From Callorhinus ursinus (Eukaryota > Chordata > Mammalia > Carnivora > Otariidae), in contig NW_020313168.1 in assembly GCF_003265705.1 (NCBI RefSeq), forward strand, positions 2,420,074 through 2,484,073: DNA of 64,000 bases. The letters run 5' to 3'. The stretch's first letter is position 1; every line of letters starts with the position of its first letter. Shown here in pieces: positions 27,801 to 50,570 of this stretch. A program made the translations under genes and the position numbers. The notes beneath the pieces are model-generated. The model was not told where the DNA came from. It worked only from the letters and a program-made list of their open reading frames with translations, and ran no database searches.

Positions 27801-29242
27801 TGGTGTGGCTGTGGCACCTTCCTGTTCTCCCACGTTGTTGTCCCTTCGTATTCCGAGTGCTTCCAGACCAGTCGCGGCTGATAACCTACAATTCAAGGCA
27901 CGTGTGTAATCTGGGGTTTTCTGGTGGTCACTGTCTTACTGTGACAGTGAAGTTGATTTTTAATGTATTTTATTCAACCCCATGCGGCATATCATTTCAA
28001 CATTTTCAACATTTCATTTGCATTAAAAATACAAATTAAGGTTTTTCTTCTTTCTTTTTGTTCTAAGTATTCAAAATCCCGTGCGTATTTTACGTGGCCA
28101 GACACCCCACTCCAGCACATTGCGGGTGCTTGGCCGGCGGTCCGCCAGACCCTGTCCTGCTGAAGGGCACAGTGTTGTGAGTTGCAGTTCAAATTCGAAC
28201 ACACAGTGAACCCCGCACCTAAGTCAGTGACGCTGCCTTTCCTGACTCCTTGCTAGGCAGAAGTAAAGTGTGTTTCCCAGTGATTGACAGGGGACTGGCT
28301 TTCAACAAATTGAATGCAGTACAATGAGAGGTACTTGAATTGTCTTTATCGTTGGTAGCACGCGGGAACTCAGTACAGCTGAGTACGTGAAGTGCCCTTC
28401 TGCACGGGTCTGGTGCAGTCCGCGACCCCTCACACCTGCGGGGTGGGGAGGGTCCTGTGTGGGGATGACCCAATGTGTTTTCGACTCCTAGTCAGTCTAG
28501 AACCTTTTTTTTTTTTTTTAAGATTTTACTTATGGGGAGGGGGGGAAGAACAGAGGGAGAAGGGCAAGCTGACTCTGTGCTGAGCGTGGAGCCCGATGCG
28601 GCGCTCTGTCTCATGACCCTGAGATCATGACCTGAGCCGAAATCAAGAGTTGGATGATTAACTGACAGAGCCACCCAGGCGCCCTGCCAGTCTAAAACTT
28701 TTGTGACTGAGGTGATTGCCTCAAATTCCTTCTCTTTTTGCAGCCGGGTGCTCATCTCCACAGACGTGTGGGCCAGGGGGCTGGACGTCCCGCAGGTGTC
28801 CCTCATCATTAACTACGACCTGCCCAATAACAGAGAGTTGTACATACACAGGTACGGGCGGGCTTCTCGTGGGTCTCCTTGGTGGTGGGTTCGCCGACAC
28901 CTTTCCTGCTGCATTTACTGAAATGGTTTGTTCTGCTCTTGAAGAATTGGGCGGTCGGGCCGCTACGGCCGCAAGGGGGTGGCCATCAACTTTGTGAAGA
29001 ATGATGACATCCGCATCCTGAGGGACATCGAGCAGTACTACTCCACCCAGATCGACGAGATGCCCATGAACGGTGAGTGGCCGCCTGTCCTGGGTGTGGG
29101 GACCCTGGGGTCCTTTTTCCTGTTCTCTTTGTGTTTTAGGGACGTCTCTTGTGAGCCTCCAGTTAGAGCTGTGCGTTTTCATCATGTTTGTATTATTCCT
29201 TAATATGTGCCTTTCTTTCTCTTAGTGGCTGACCTGATCTGA
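18644..29242 (+). CDS. EIF4A3: EIF4A3, complete (12 coding exons, 411 aa)
   Basis: Eukaryotic initiation factor 4A-III is the DEAD-box RNA helicase that anchors the exon junction complex upstream of spliced junctions (with MAGOH, RBM8A and CASC3) and supports nonsense-mediated decay; it acts in nucleus and cytoplasm. Exons: 18644-18812, 20919-20991, 21619-21685, 22115-22177, 22963-23095, 23319-23399, 24960-25101, 25504-25642, 26210-26325, 28744-28851, 28945-29072, 29226-29242. They total 1236 bases including the TGA, exactly the 411-residue family length. All helicase motifs are readable: Q motif ([10 protein letters not shown]), motif I SQSGTGKT, Ia APTRELAVQ, Ib TPGR, II DEAD, III SAT, V ARGLD, VI HRIGRSGR. 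The tail is VADLI. Only a few conservative differences from the human protein are apparent (MAATAT for [13 protein letters not shown] for FSISVLQ). The start is chosen because it opens the conserved N-terminus inside a CpG island. Confidence 0.98.
20514..20685 (-). mobile_element. CAN-SINE in EIF4A3 intron 1, with target-site duplication
   Basis: Reverse-strand SINE ending GAGCCACCCAGGCGCC. Flanked by 20-base repeats at 20494-20513 and 20686-20705 that differ at two positions. Confidence 0.93.
20919..20991 (+). CDS. EIF4A3: EIF4A3 coding exon 2
   Basis: Acceptor ctgtttacag ends at 20918; donor GTACGT starts at 20992. Encodes [20 protein letters not shown] and DVIA, that is the Q motif and start of RecA domain 1, ending two bases into Gln81. 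Confidence 0.96.
21619..21685 (+). CDS. EIF4A3: EIF4A3 coding exon 3
   Basis: Acceptor ttctttctcag ends at 21618; donor GTAATC starts at 21686. Encodes [18 protein letters not shown] then LDIQ, carrying the ATP-binding Walker A motif. The CAA of Gln81 is assembled across the junction. Confidence 0.96.
22115..22177 (+). CDS. EIF4A3: EIF4A3 coding exon 4
   Basis: Acceptor ttttaccag ends at 22114; donor GTGAGC starts at 22178. Encodes [20 protein letters not shown] followed by K, containing motif Ia. Phase 0 at both ends. Confidence 0.96.
22572..22770 (+). mobile_element. CAN-SINE in EIF4A3 intron 4, with target-site duplication
   Basis: Head GGGGCACCTGGATGGCTCAG, tail AATAAATAAAAATCTT. Flanked by GAAACCAGTAAAAT at 22558-22571 and 22771-22784. 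Confidence 0.95.
22963..23095 (+). CDS. EIF4A3: EIF4A3 coding exon 5
   Basis: Acceptor ttaatttag ends at 22962; donor GTAAGC starts at 23096. Encodes [19 protein letters not shown] through AGTPGRVF, with the GG and TPGR (Ib) motifs. Confidence 0.96.
23319..23399 (+). CDS. EIF4A3: EIF4A3 coding exon 6
   Basis: Acceptor ttctacag ends at 23318; donor GTACGA starts at 23400. Encodes [20 protein letters not shown] then ADEMLNK, with the DEAD box (motif II). Confidence 0.97.
24960..25101 (+). CDS. EIF4A3: EIF4A3 coding exon 7
   Basis: Acceptor ttgtcccag ends at 24959; donor GTAGGA starts at 25102. Encodes [20 protein letters not shown] to RILVK with motif III SAT, and two bases of the following Arg. 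Confidence 0.96.
25504..25642 (+). CDS. EIF4A3: EIF4A3 coding exon 8
   Basis: Acceptor gtcttccag ends at 25503; donor GTACGT starts at 25643. Encodes [20 protein letters not shown] to FCNTKRK, the start of RecA domain 2 (motif IV region). Confidence 0.96.
26210..26325 (+). CDS. EIF4A3: EIF4A3 coding exon 9
   Basis: Acceptor gacgtgcag ends at 26209; donor GTGGGC starts at 26326. Encodes [20 protein letters not shown] to FRSGA plus two bases of Ser. It precedes the largest repeat-filled intron of the gene (2.4 kb). Confidence 0.96.
26530..27250 (-). mobile_element. Diverged L1 fragment in EIF4A3 intron 9
   Basis: CCCACTGTGGTCAGAGAATG and TCTTTTATTGGAGCCAGCGG read as antisense L1 ORF2. GC-rich unique-looking sequence interrupts it, so the limits are approximate. 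Confidence 0.5.
28509..28687 (-). mobile_element. CAN-SINE 56 bases before EIF4A3 exon 10
   Basis: Reverse-strand SINE with poly(T) start and GAGCCACCCAGGCGCC end. Imperfect duplication CAGTCTAGAACCTTTT (28493-28508) and CAGTCTAAAACTTTTG region (28688-28703). Confidence 0.92.
28744..28851 (+). CDS. EIF4A3: EIF4A3 coding exon 10
   Basis: Acceptor tctttttgcag ends at 28743; donor GTACGG starts at 28852. Encodes [20 protein letters not shown] to RELYIH with motif V ARGLD. A minus-strand SINE ends only 56 bases upstream. Confidence 0.96.
28945..29072 (+). CDS. EIF4A3: EIF4A3 coding exon 11
   Basis: Acceptor tgctcttgaag ends at 28944; donor GTGAGT starts at 29073. Encodes [20 protein letters not shown] to DEMPMN with motif VI. 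The intron before it is only 93 bases. Confidence 0.96.
29226..29242 (+). CDS. EIF4A3: EIF4A3 last coding exon
   Basis: Acceptor tttctcttag ends at 29225. Seventeen coding bases complete VADLI and the TGA stop at 29240-29242; the 3' UTR follows in the same exon. Confidence 0.96.
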
Positions 29243-29450
29243 GGAGCCTGCCATGCTGACGAGGAGCTGGTGGCCGTCTGCCCGCCCTGTGCTCTGGTTG
29301 GGAAGCGCTCAGGGGCGGTTTCTGGGTAACGGGGTTTGTGTAAACTCCCCGACAGCCCCCAGGACGAGCCCTTGTGTTTTTTTCTTACCTACATGTAAAT
29401 AATGCACTGCTCTGAGTGTTTTTCATTAAATGTTTAGAACTTTTACCATA
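29243..29450 (+). other. EIF4A3: EIF4A3 3' UTR
   Basis: Short 3' UTR of about 200 bases after the TGA. An ATTAAA signal lies at 29425-29430, so cleavage is expected near 29445-29450. The exact end is inferred. An old SINE begins about 20 bases further on. Confidence 0.75.
29425..29430 (+). terminator. EIF4A3: EIF4A3 poly(A) signal (ATTAAA)
   Basis: ATTAAA, the commonest variant of AATAAA, is the only good hexamer after the stop codon and before the downstream SINE. Confidence 0.75.
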
Positions 29451-29469
29451 AATCCTAATTTGTTTCTTT

Positions 29470-29586
29470 TTTTTTTTCTTTTTAACATTTATTTAAGTAA
29501 TCTCTACCCCCCAACATGGGGCTCGAACTCATGACCCTGAGAGCAAGAGTCGCCTGCTCCACTGGCTGAGCCGGCCAGGTGCCCCT
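29470..29586 (-). mobile_element. Older CAN-SINE just after EIF4A3 poly(A) site
   Basis: Reverse-strand SINE ending GAGCCGGCCAGGTGCCCC, with TAATTTGTTTCTT / TAATTTATGTTTCTT on its flanks. It starts about 20 bases after the inferred EIF4A3 cleavage site. Confidence 0.85.
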
Positions 29587-30279
29587 GTAATTTATGTTTC
29601 TTAAGATGTCCCCAGCTTTTCTGGTAATGTGCAGTGTGATCTGGGCAGCAGGTCAGGCCCTTCACCCCGTTCTCTGGTCTCTTGAATGGTAAATGGAAGT
29701 GGTAGAACTGCCCGCCTCTGCAGACTGCCCACGTTGGTCAGGATGTTGGCACTGCGCACTGTTCAAGGTCATCCCACAATTCTGATTGAAGGTGTTTGCG
29801 TTCGCTTGGTTTATGAAGGGGACTTCCGGTATGAACTCCGTCCCGGGGAGACCGCACGGGGCCCAGAGGCAGTGCGTGCAGTCGCCTCCACGCCGGCAGC
29901 CGAGACTCTGACACCACAGCCCCGGCCACACGCAGCCACACTGTCTCCAGCCAGGACGCGGTAGCCGTCCCTGGTACCGAACCCCGGTCCTTATGGACGG
30001 GAGGGAGGGAGTTCAGAGGGGGAAGAGTGGAGACCACAAACACACGTCCCCAGCTCGGCCTTGGGTTTGTGCACCAGGTGCCGAGGGACACGATCAGGAG
30101 TCCTGGGCGAGTAACTGGAAGGACTGGCCACCCAGCCGTAGTTGTCCTGGCTTCATAAGCACAGCATATTAACGAGGAGGAAGGGGTACGCAAGGGGAGG
30201 AGATGGCGGGAAACCATCCGGAAGGTAAGGCTCTCGAGAAGCTGAACTTAAGTGCCGTCTAGGAAAATAGCAATTAGGA

Positions 30280-31190
30280 AAATGCCGGTAGTCCCGAAAA
30301 CCGTTCGAACTCGCAGGTGACTCCGATGGGACCCGTGGCTATCAAAGGTTTAATAACCACCCTAAGTGTTGCAAGGCTGTGGCAGATATTTATGTTGGTG
30401 CTGTCGAGAGGTACAGACTTTCTGGAAAGCAGCCTGGGTCTGAGCAGTGGGAGCAATTAAAATTGAGGGAGTAAATTTGCCTCAGGCAGTAGTCTGGAGC
30501 GTAGACTGCACAAGTGCCTTCCCCACAGCGTACTACGGCACTGGGAAGGGAAGTGAGTGCTCGGCCCTGGGGGCGTTGTGGGTTAGCGAGGACACTGGCA
30601 TTGGTGCAAGTGGGTGGGGGTCGTTGGGAGGGCAGCTGGAGTCAGCCCAGGCAGGTTTAGGGTGTCTCTTGGCAGCTGGGCATTGAGAGAAGCAAGGGGG
30701 CTGGTGTGCCCTGCTAGACACATGTTCAAAGCCATTCAGCATTCAGCGTTGAATATTCAAATATTCAGTAGCTATTTTTAGCAATTAATAGCCAGACAGT
30801 GGAAATACCCCAAATATCCATCCACTGGGAAGTGTGTAAGTGCCCGCGATGGATATTATCTGGCGATTCAGAGGATCGTGGTGCTGACACCTGCCACAGC
30901 TTGGGGGAGCTTGGAACGCCTGCTTGGGGAGGGCCGCTGGACACAGAAGGCCACGGAATTCCGCTTCTCTGAAATGTCCCGAACTGGTGACTTAGACAGC
31001 TAGCAAGCAGGTGGTGGTTTTCCAGAGGCTGGGGGGGCGACCAGGGAGTGCGTGCCCCGGGAGGTGGGGGAGGTCGGAAACGTCCAGGAGTGGGACGGTG
31101 GTCAAGGTTGTGCAGCTGCGTTTGGAAGCTGGTGAGTTGCGTGTGAGTGTGGTGTATCTCTGCCACATCCTCCTCTAAAACTATACGGAA
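30280..31190 (+). mobile_element. Old L1 3' portion
   Basis: CCCCAAATATCCATCCACTG and GGTGGTGGTTTTCCAGAGGC followed by a TCTCTGCCACATCCTCCTCT stretch follow the L1 3' UTR order. Start approximate. Confidence 0.55.
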
Positions 31191-31246
31191 ACGGCCGTGA
31201 GCAAGGGGAAAGTCAATTGTCTGAAGTCCCAAGTTGAAAGATTGTT

Positions 31247-31942
31247 TTTNNNNNNNNNNNNNNNNNNNNNNNNNNNNNNNNNNNNNNNNNNNNNNNNNNN
31301 NNNNNNNNNNNNNNNNNNNNNNNNNNNNNNNNNNNNNNNNNNNNNNNNNNNNNNNNNNNNNNNNNNNNNNNNNNNNNNNNNNNNNNNNNNNNNNNNNNNN
31401 NNNNNNNNNNNNNNNNNNNNNNNNNNNNNNNNNNNNNNNNNNNNNNNNNNNNNNNNNNNNNNNNNNNNNNNNNNNNNNNNNNNNNNNNNNNNNNNNNNNN
31501 NNNNNNNNNNNNNNNNNNNNNNNNNNNNNNNNNNNNNNNNNNNNNNNNNNNNNNNNNNNNNNNNNNNNNNNNNNNNNNNNNNNNNNNNNNNNNNNNNNNN
31601 NNNNNNNNNNNNNNNNNNNNNNNNNNNNNNNNNNNNNNNNNNNNNNNNNCTTCTTTATCCATTCATCTGTCGATGGACATCTTGGCTCTTTCCACAGTTT
31701 GGCTATTGTGGACATTGCTGCTATGAACATCGGGATGCACGTACCCCTTCGGGTCCCTACATTTGTATCTTTGGGGTAAATACCCAGTAGTGCAATTGCT
31801 GGATCGTAGGGTAGCTCTATTTTCAACTGTTTGAGGAACCTCCATACTGTTTTCCAGAGTGGCTGCACCAGCTTGCATTCCTACCAACAGTGTAGGAGGG
31901 TTCCCCTTTCTCCGCAGCCCCGCCAACATCTGTCGTTTCCTG
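31247..31942 (-). mobile_element. Younger 5'-truncated L1, with target-site duplication and internal gap
   Basis: Reverse-strand ORF2 C-terminal sequence reads [20 protein letters not shown] and MFIAAMSTIAKLW. The 3' end faces left as poly(T) at 31245-31249. Flanked by CCAAGTTGAAAGATTGTT (31229-31246) and CCAAGTTAAAAGATTGTT (31943-31960). Minus-strand junction ATT|AACA fits L1 endonuclease preference. Confidence 0.9.
31250..31649. other. Assembly gap of 400 N
   Basis: Exactly 400 N inside the L1 copy, covering its ORF2 end and 3' UTR. Confidence 0.99.
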
Positions 31943-32459
31943 CCAAGTTAAAAGATTGTTAATTGGGTTGTAAAATGAGACACAGCTACACACTGCTTAC
32001 AAGAAATCATCAAGGTGCAAATAAGTGAGCCGTGCAATGGGGACACCTGCCATCATAGCACACTAACCAGACGGAGCCTGGAGCGGGCGTGTCTGCTTCG
32101 GACAAAGGTTTTGCTGCCATGAATGTTACCAGGGGTGTAAGTGGAAAGGTAACTCATCAGAAACAATGTGACAGTCCTCAGTATCCACGGACCCCATAGC
32201 AGAGCTTCAAACAACGGCAAAACCCGATAAAACTGCAAGGAGAACTGGATGAACACACAGCCGATAGCTGCCTTCAGTAACTGTGCTAGGATGAACACAC
32301 AGTGTCCTCATCAGGCATGTTCAGCATCAGACCGTGGCTCTGGCTGGTCAGTAAGGCAACAAAAGGGGATAAAAGGCATCTGGTTGGAAAGGAAAAAGTC
32401 CTCATGCACAGATGACAGGATCCTTCAAGTGGAAAATCCTAAAACCTGCAACGAAGAAC

Positions 32460-34560
32460 CAATTAACTGAGTTTAGGAAACACAGCCGTATACAAGGTTC
32501 AGTATTCAAAACCCACTTGTACTCCTGCATGTCAGCAGTGAACACTTGAGAATGAAATCCTGGGGATCCACCAGACAGGAGGTACGTAAGCTCTGTGCAC
32601 TGAAAACCACAACACGTCACTGGAAATGCCCATGAACGAGAGAGGTGCCGTCCTATAGAGGAGCCGGCGTCGTTCAGTTACCGGCCCTCCCCATGTTGTT
32701 CTGCAGTCAGCCCCCATCAAAATACCGAGACTGGGGCCAAAACTGACAAGCTGATTCTAAAATATATATGGAAATACAGAGGACCTAGCGTAGGCAAAAC
32801 AACTTTGCGAAAGCGAACAGAGCTGGAGGACTTCTACTACCTGATAGCAAAGGATATGACAGAGTTACGGCAGGACCATCCAGCATCGGCACCAAGGTGG
32901 AAGCCACGGAGCCCTTGAACACAATACAAAGTCTAGAAAGAGACCACAGATTTATGGTGAGAGGGTTTTTGACAAACGTACTGAGGCAGTGCAGTGGGGA
33001 AAGGATCATGCTTTTAATGGAAGGAGCCAGAACAGTCGGATAGCCGTACGCAGGAAAAAAAATTCCTTGTTACTTTATACCATGTACAAAAAGTAACTTG
33101 AGATATAAGGCCTAAAATTCCAAAGCTTCTGGAAGAGAGCAGGAGAAAAGTCTGAGGGACCTTGAACGTGGCAAAGATTTCTTTACTAGGACATAAGTAG
33201 TTGTAAATCGGACTCTTCAAAATTAAAACCTTTTACTCTTCAACAGGCATCGTTGAGAAAGTAAGAAGGCAAACCACGGCCTGGGAGAAAGAATTCCGAA
33301 GTACAAACCTGACGGAGGACGCACAGCCAGAGCACGTGGGGGCTGCTGCTGGGTAGGGGGAGTGGTCCCCTGGAGACGCCCAGGTCCTGCTCCGTGGAGC
33401 CTAGGTCTGTGTCACATTGGATGGCAAGAGGGACTTCGCAGACGGATGTGATCAAGACTTAGAGACGAGATGGTGCCGGATTATCCAGGTGGACCCGAAC
33501 TCATCACACGAGCTCTTGAAACTCCATCATCTTCTCGGCTTTGGTCGGGCAGAGTGGTCTGGACCTGGCAGCGCCGGAGCCAAGATGAGGAGCAGCCTCT
33601 AGACGCCGCGAAGGACGCGTCGCTCACAGCGGGCAGGAGCCAGACCCCAGACCTGCAAACCCGTGCACGGAACCAGATTCTGCCCCAGAGCCTGCGGGAA
33701 GGAAGCAGCCGCGCTGCCCCTCGACCAGCCTGCGAGACCCGGGCCACCCTCCCGGCCACCAGCACCGCGACGAGGTGCATCTGCTGTTTTCAGCCACTGA
33801 ACGTGTAGCCATTTGTTATGGTAGCGATGGAAAAACTACAGTATCTATAATCTGTGTGTAATGTAGTATCCGTAACAGGCCAGTAGTCCATGTTAGAAGA
33901 GGGCCGGAGATTTGAACGGACACTTCCCCAGAGATTTACGGGTGATGGACGGATCTAAGTCCGTGGAAAGATACTGGGCGTTGTTCGTCTGCAGGGACAG
34001 GCGCGGGGACCCGGAGCACTGCTCTCGCCAGGACGGCCGAGGGTGAGCCGGCCGGGGTCAGCGAGTGCCTGCGGCAGCGGCCGCTCTCACTGCTGCGGGG
34101 AACGCAGACCGGTGCAAGCACGTCGGAGAGCAGTCGGGCAGCTTCTAGAACAGGAATCACACCACCCCCACACGACCTGACCGTGTCACCCTGGCGTGTG
34201 CTCGAGAGAAATGAAGACCTGTTTGTCTTCATCAGCTCAACGCAGCTTTATCCACACTGGCCGGAAACTGAAACCAGCCCCGAGGCCCACTGAACAAATT
34301 GTGGCATATCCACACGGAGGCAAGTATTTGGCAGCGAAGCAGGGACGTACAGCGTGGGCGAGTCTCAGAGGAATCAGGCTGAGTGACAACCGATACATGC
34401 TGGATGCTTCCATTTCCATAAACTTCTGGAAAACACACTGCAGACCGGTGGTTGCCTGGGATGGGGGCGTAGGGGCCCATCTCCCACCCACCCTATGCCT
34501 GGACTCCAGGCCCAGTGGGACGTTCTCCGGTCACCTGAGAGGTGCCTGAAGGTGGCACGG
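32460..34560 (+). mobile_element. Old L1 (ORF2 end and 3' UTR), interrupted by an LTR
   Basis: ATATATATGGAAATACAGAG, GGAAAGGATCATGCTTTTAA and CTTCAAAATTAAAACCTTTT give the ORF2 end. After the LTR, TTGAACGGACACTTCCCCAG, ACAAATTGTGGCATATCCAC and GACCGGTGGTTGCCTGGGAT continue in order. All frames are broken. Confidence 0.75.
33340..33850 (+). mobile_element. MLT1-like LTR inserted in L1
   Basis: ATTATCCAGGTGGACCCGAA, GGAACCAGATTCTGCCCCAG and CTGTTTTCAGCCACTGAACG with TTTGTTATGGTAGC at the end are in MLT1-type LTR order. Limits approximate. Confidence 0.55.
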
Positions 34561-34707
34561 GGCTGTGCCGCCTTCAGGGCGCACAGTGACACGCACCCCG
34601 CCCCCCCCCGGAGCATCCAGGGGCCCATTGAGGATGGAGGGCTGCCTCCATGTGATGGCCCTTACACATCCTTTCTGCCCTGAATCCCAGAAGGACCAGC
34701 GGAAGCT

Positions 34708-35257
34708 TGATTGCAATGCCCCTTTTATTAAAAATAACTGCACTTAAGATCAAGGGCTTCCCTGGGTCCCGTGAATCCTCCAGAGTTCCCCAGGCCGGCT
34801 CTCATGGGACGGGAGGGCAGCCCCACCTGCTGCCGGGGGGCGATGCCCAGAAAGCAATTTGCGGTGGCCAGAGCAGCAGGGCAGCCCGTGACGTGACCTC
34901 AGGGTGCAGGCACGGCAGCCTCATCCCGAGCACACCTCCGCCGTCTCCGACAGGCAGCTGGTGGCGGACGACATCACACACATTCCAGTGACAAGCTTCA
35001 GAGAGGTAAACCTTCCAGAACAGCCTTTTGCACAAGCAAGGCAACCCTGGGGGCCACAGCTCGTGGGATCCCCGGGTCCCAGGAGGTAGACGCATATGCA
35101 GATCTGGGTATTCGAGGGAGGTCGGCGCCATGAGACATGGGGCATGGGCTTCTGGCCCTGAGGCCACCCACACGTCCTGACCAAGAGTTCACAGGTGCTG
35201 GGGCCACGGTGAAATCCGTCTCCTCCCGTAAAGGGTCAACACGCCACTGGCCCCGGG
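34708..35257 (-). other. GAA: GAA 3' UTR
   Basis: About 550 bases from the stop to the AATAAA signal at 34729-34724 and a likely cleavage site near 34708. The end is inferred from the signal position. No SINE interrupts it. Confidence 0.75.
34724..34729 (-). terminator. GAA: GAA poly(A) signal (AATAAA)
   Basis: TTTATT on the plus strand reads AATAAA in the GAA sense. It follows the stop codon by about 530 bases and lies at the edge of the L1-filled intergenic spacer. Confidence 0.8.
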
Positions 35258-48008
<12,751 letters not shown>

Positions 48009-49184
48009 GGTCGCTGGCACCAGCTGGCAGCCGGCCAGGTCCTGGAGGCCTGCCGAGAGAGGAGCAGGGCTCAGCAAGGAAGGCGGGACAGAGTGGCCGG
48101 GCGGGGGGGGGGTTCAGGAGGCTCTCACAGCTTCCAGCCGTGGACCTGTGGCTGGCCCGGCAGTGCCCAGGGTGCGGTGTGCCGAGAGCATGAGGCAGGA
48201 GAGGATGGACAAGCTCCCGGCACTGTTGAGAAAGACAGCAAGGGAAGGGAAAAGGGAAAGCCGAGGGAAGCCCCAAATAGGGAGTTTCGGAATACCCTGT
48301 ACTGTGAGAGCTTACAAACGAAAATGCGTTTAAAATGTGCATAAAATGATTTAAAGACATGCAAAGACCTACGTGGGAGGCTGACAAGTGGAATAAACAA
48401 GTCCCAACACGCAGAGCAGAGAGGGAGCCCTGCTTCTTTCTGCAGAGACTGTGGCTGAGTCACTCCGTTTTGGCAAATGAGCTGGAAGTGGAAGGGCCCT
48501 CGGGGAGACCCACCACTTTCTCTCCGCCCCTCTTCTGCTGCCCCGGGTGTACAGCCCAGTAAGAAGTCTTGGGCACGGCAGCAGCCGAGGGCCACACTCC
48601 CGGGACAGCCCCCAGGCCCCAGCAGGTGGAAGGCGCTCCCTGCCCCTGCGGTTAGGGGCGGAGCAGCCCCTCTCTCTGGCTCCTCCGGAGCTAAGTCTGT
48701 TACTACCTGCATTTTGCTTCTCTGTACGTTCTAAATATTTTATAACGAACACTGTTGGCCCAGCTCCTCCGAGGAGCAAGATACCAAAAAGACCAAACGG
48801 GCAAGGATTTAGTTAGGGGCGTCCTTTCTCTCCGAGAGAAAATGGGGAGGTTGCCAGGGAAGGGTGGGAGAGCTGTCACCCCCCCAGGCAAGATCTGACC
48901 TCAGGGAAGTCAGGAGCCGAGGGGAGGGGTGGTTGGGGCCTTGCATCCCGGATTGCCTGCCGTGTAGGCTAAGGAAGGTTCTGCAAGGCCACGGGTCTGG
49001 CAGGAGGACCCGAGCCAAAGCTGGCCATTAGCGGGGTCGACGTCTCGCAGAGGTGGCCTGCCCTAGTGTCGTGGGCTGGGAAGCAGGCTGGCCCCGGAGT
49101 GGATGCGTGCAAGCTCCGTGTGGCGGGAGGCCTGGGGGACGCTTGCACCCTCGGGCCGCCAGAAACATGCAAGGACTGGGGAAA

Positions 49185-49194
49185 GTCACGTGCT
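49185..49194. promoter_or_regulatory. GAA: Second CLEAR-like E-box in GAA intron 1
   Basis: GTCACGTGCT matches eight of ten positions of GTCACGTGAC. It lies about 1.7 kb into intron 1. Confidence 0.4.
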
Positions 49195-50110
49195 AGCAGA
49201 AGTCACTGAGGGCCCGAGGGAGTGTGAGCCTGTCACACACTCAAACCAGGCCCTTGGGACATTTCTGGCCACAGTGGGCCACTGCTGGATTGGGTGCACG
49301 AGTGAACTTTTATTCACAAACGTGCGTTTTTCCCTCACGCCAACCAACTGTCCCATTCTCCCCATGGCCAGCTGGGGGCCCAACGATTCACTCCAACCCT
49401 GACACGAATCCCGGAGTCGGCGCAGACCCCACAGGTGAGGCCCCAGCCCCACAGGACGGTCCCCCTTCAGACCCCAGGCACAAGCCCCACGTTGTCACTT
49501 GCACTTCTGACCAAATAACTGGCTCTAAATTTGAAGGTTCGCCCCCCTCCCCCACCCACCTCCAGTTTGATGATTGGCTAGCACACTCAGGAAAGAGCTT
49601 TACTTACTGTTACCCATTTATTGTAAAAGATGCGGCTCAGGAACAGCCAGAGGACGTGGGATGGACGTGGGATGGGGGGCTGCGTGGGTGCGGAGCCTCC
49701 ACACCCTCTCTGGGCAGGCCACCCACCTTCCCACACTGAAACGTGTTCACCAGCTCAGAGGCTGTCCAAACCCCAACTAGTTTTGGTTTCATAACCTAAG
49801 CACAACCGAGTAAATCACTGGCCATTGGCGATTATCAATCACCAGCCCTCTGTGCTCCCCAGAGGTTGGGGGTGGGGGAGGTGGGGCCGACAGTTCCCAC
49901 CCCAGAATCCCGCCTCCTGCTTCTGGGGACTAGGCCCCACCCCGAGGCTTGTCCAGAGGCCCTAGCCACCAGCCATTCTATTAGCATATAAAAGACACTA
50001 CCACTGCCAAGATTCCCGGGGTCTTAGGAGCTGTGTGCCAGGACCTGGGGACAAAGACTATATATATTTTTTATACCCGTGTCCCAGCTGCACCTGCCCC
50101 CATCCAGACA

Positions 50111-50118
50111 CACGTGAC
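50111..50118. promoter_or_regulatory. GAA: CLEAR-like E-box in GAA intron 1
   Basis: CACGTGAC covers eight of ten positions of the TFEB/TFE3 consensus GTCACGTGAC. GAA is a known TFEB target in human; use of this site is inferred. Confidence 0.4.
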
Positions 50119-50469
50119 ACCCTGTGATCACGGGGAGGCAGGGCCTAGGGAACTCACCCTTGGGAGCTCTTGGGCAGTGCCCGTGGCCCTCCCCACCCAA
50201 GGTTCAGGAGCGCAGGGGTGGCCAGGGGTGCCGCAGGGCCAGCACCGGTCCCCTGCCGCTGTGTCCACTCTGCACAGGGAAGAGACCCCAGAAACGGGAA
50301 GGGCTGTCAACCAGAGGGCTTGACAATTTAGACAAAATGGGGAAAAACACAGAAGGTCAGGAGGTCAAGTGGCGCTGCGGGCCGGGAGGGCCTGTGACCT
50401 CCCTTTCAGGGAAGTGGCTCCGAGCCGCTGCTTACCAGCCCCCCCCGCCCCGGCAAGGGTGGTGGTGTA

Positions 50470-50570
50470 GACAAGCCGGGTTCAAAGTCCAGCTGTGCCC
50501 TGACCAGAGAGGCAGGGTCCTTACCCTGTGCCTCAGTTTCCTCCCCAGAATGGGGCCAGGCAGCCTCCGT
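50470..50570 (-). mobile_element. MIR fragment in GAA intron 1
   Basis: GGGTTCAAAGTCCAGCTGTG and TGCCTCAGTTTCCTCCCCAG follow the antisense MIR order. Confidence 0.55.

Noticed and set aside
30765..31868. 367-codon open frame with L1 reverse-transcriptase end sequence
   Set aside because: Mostly N from the assembly gap; the readable part is a 5'-truncated L1, not a host gene.
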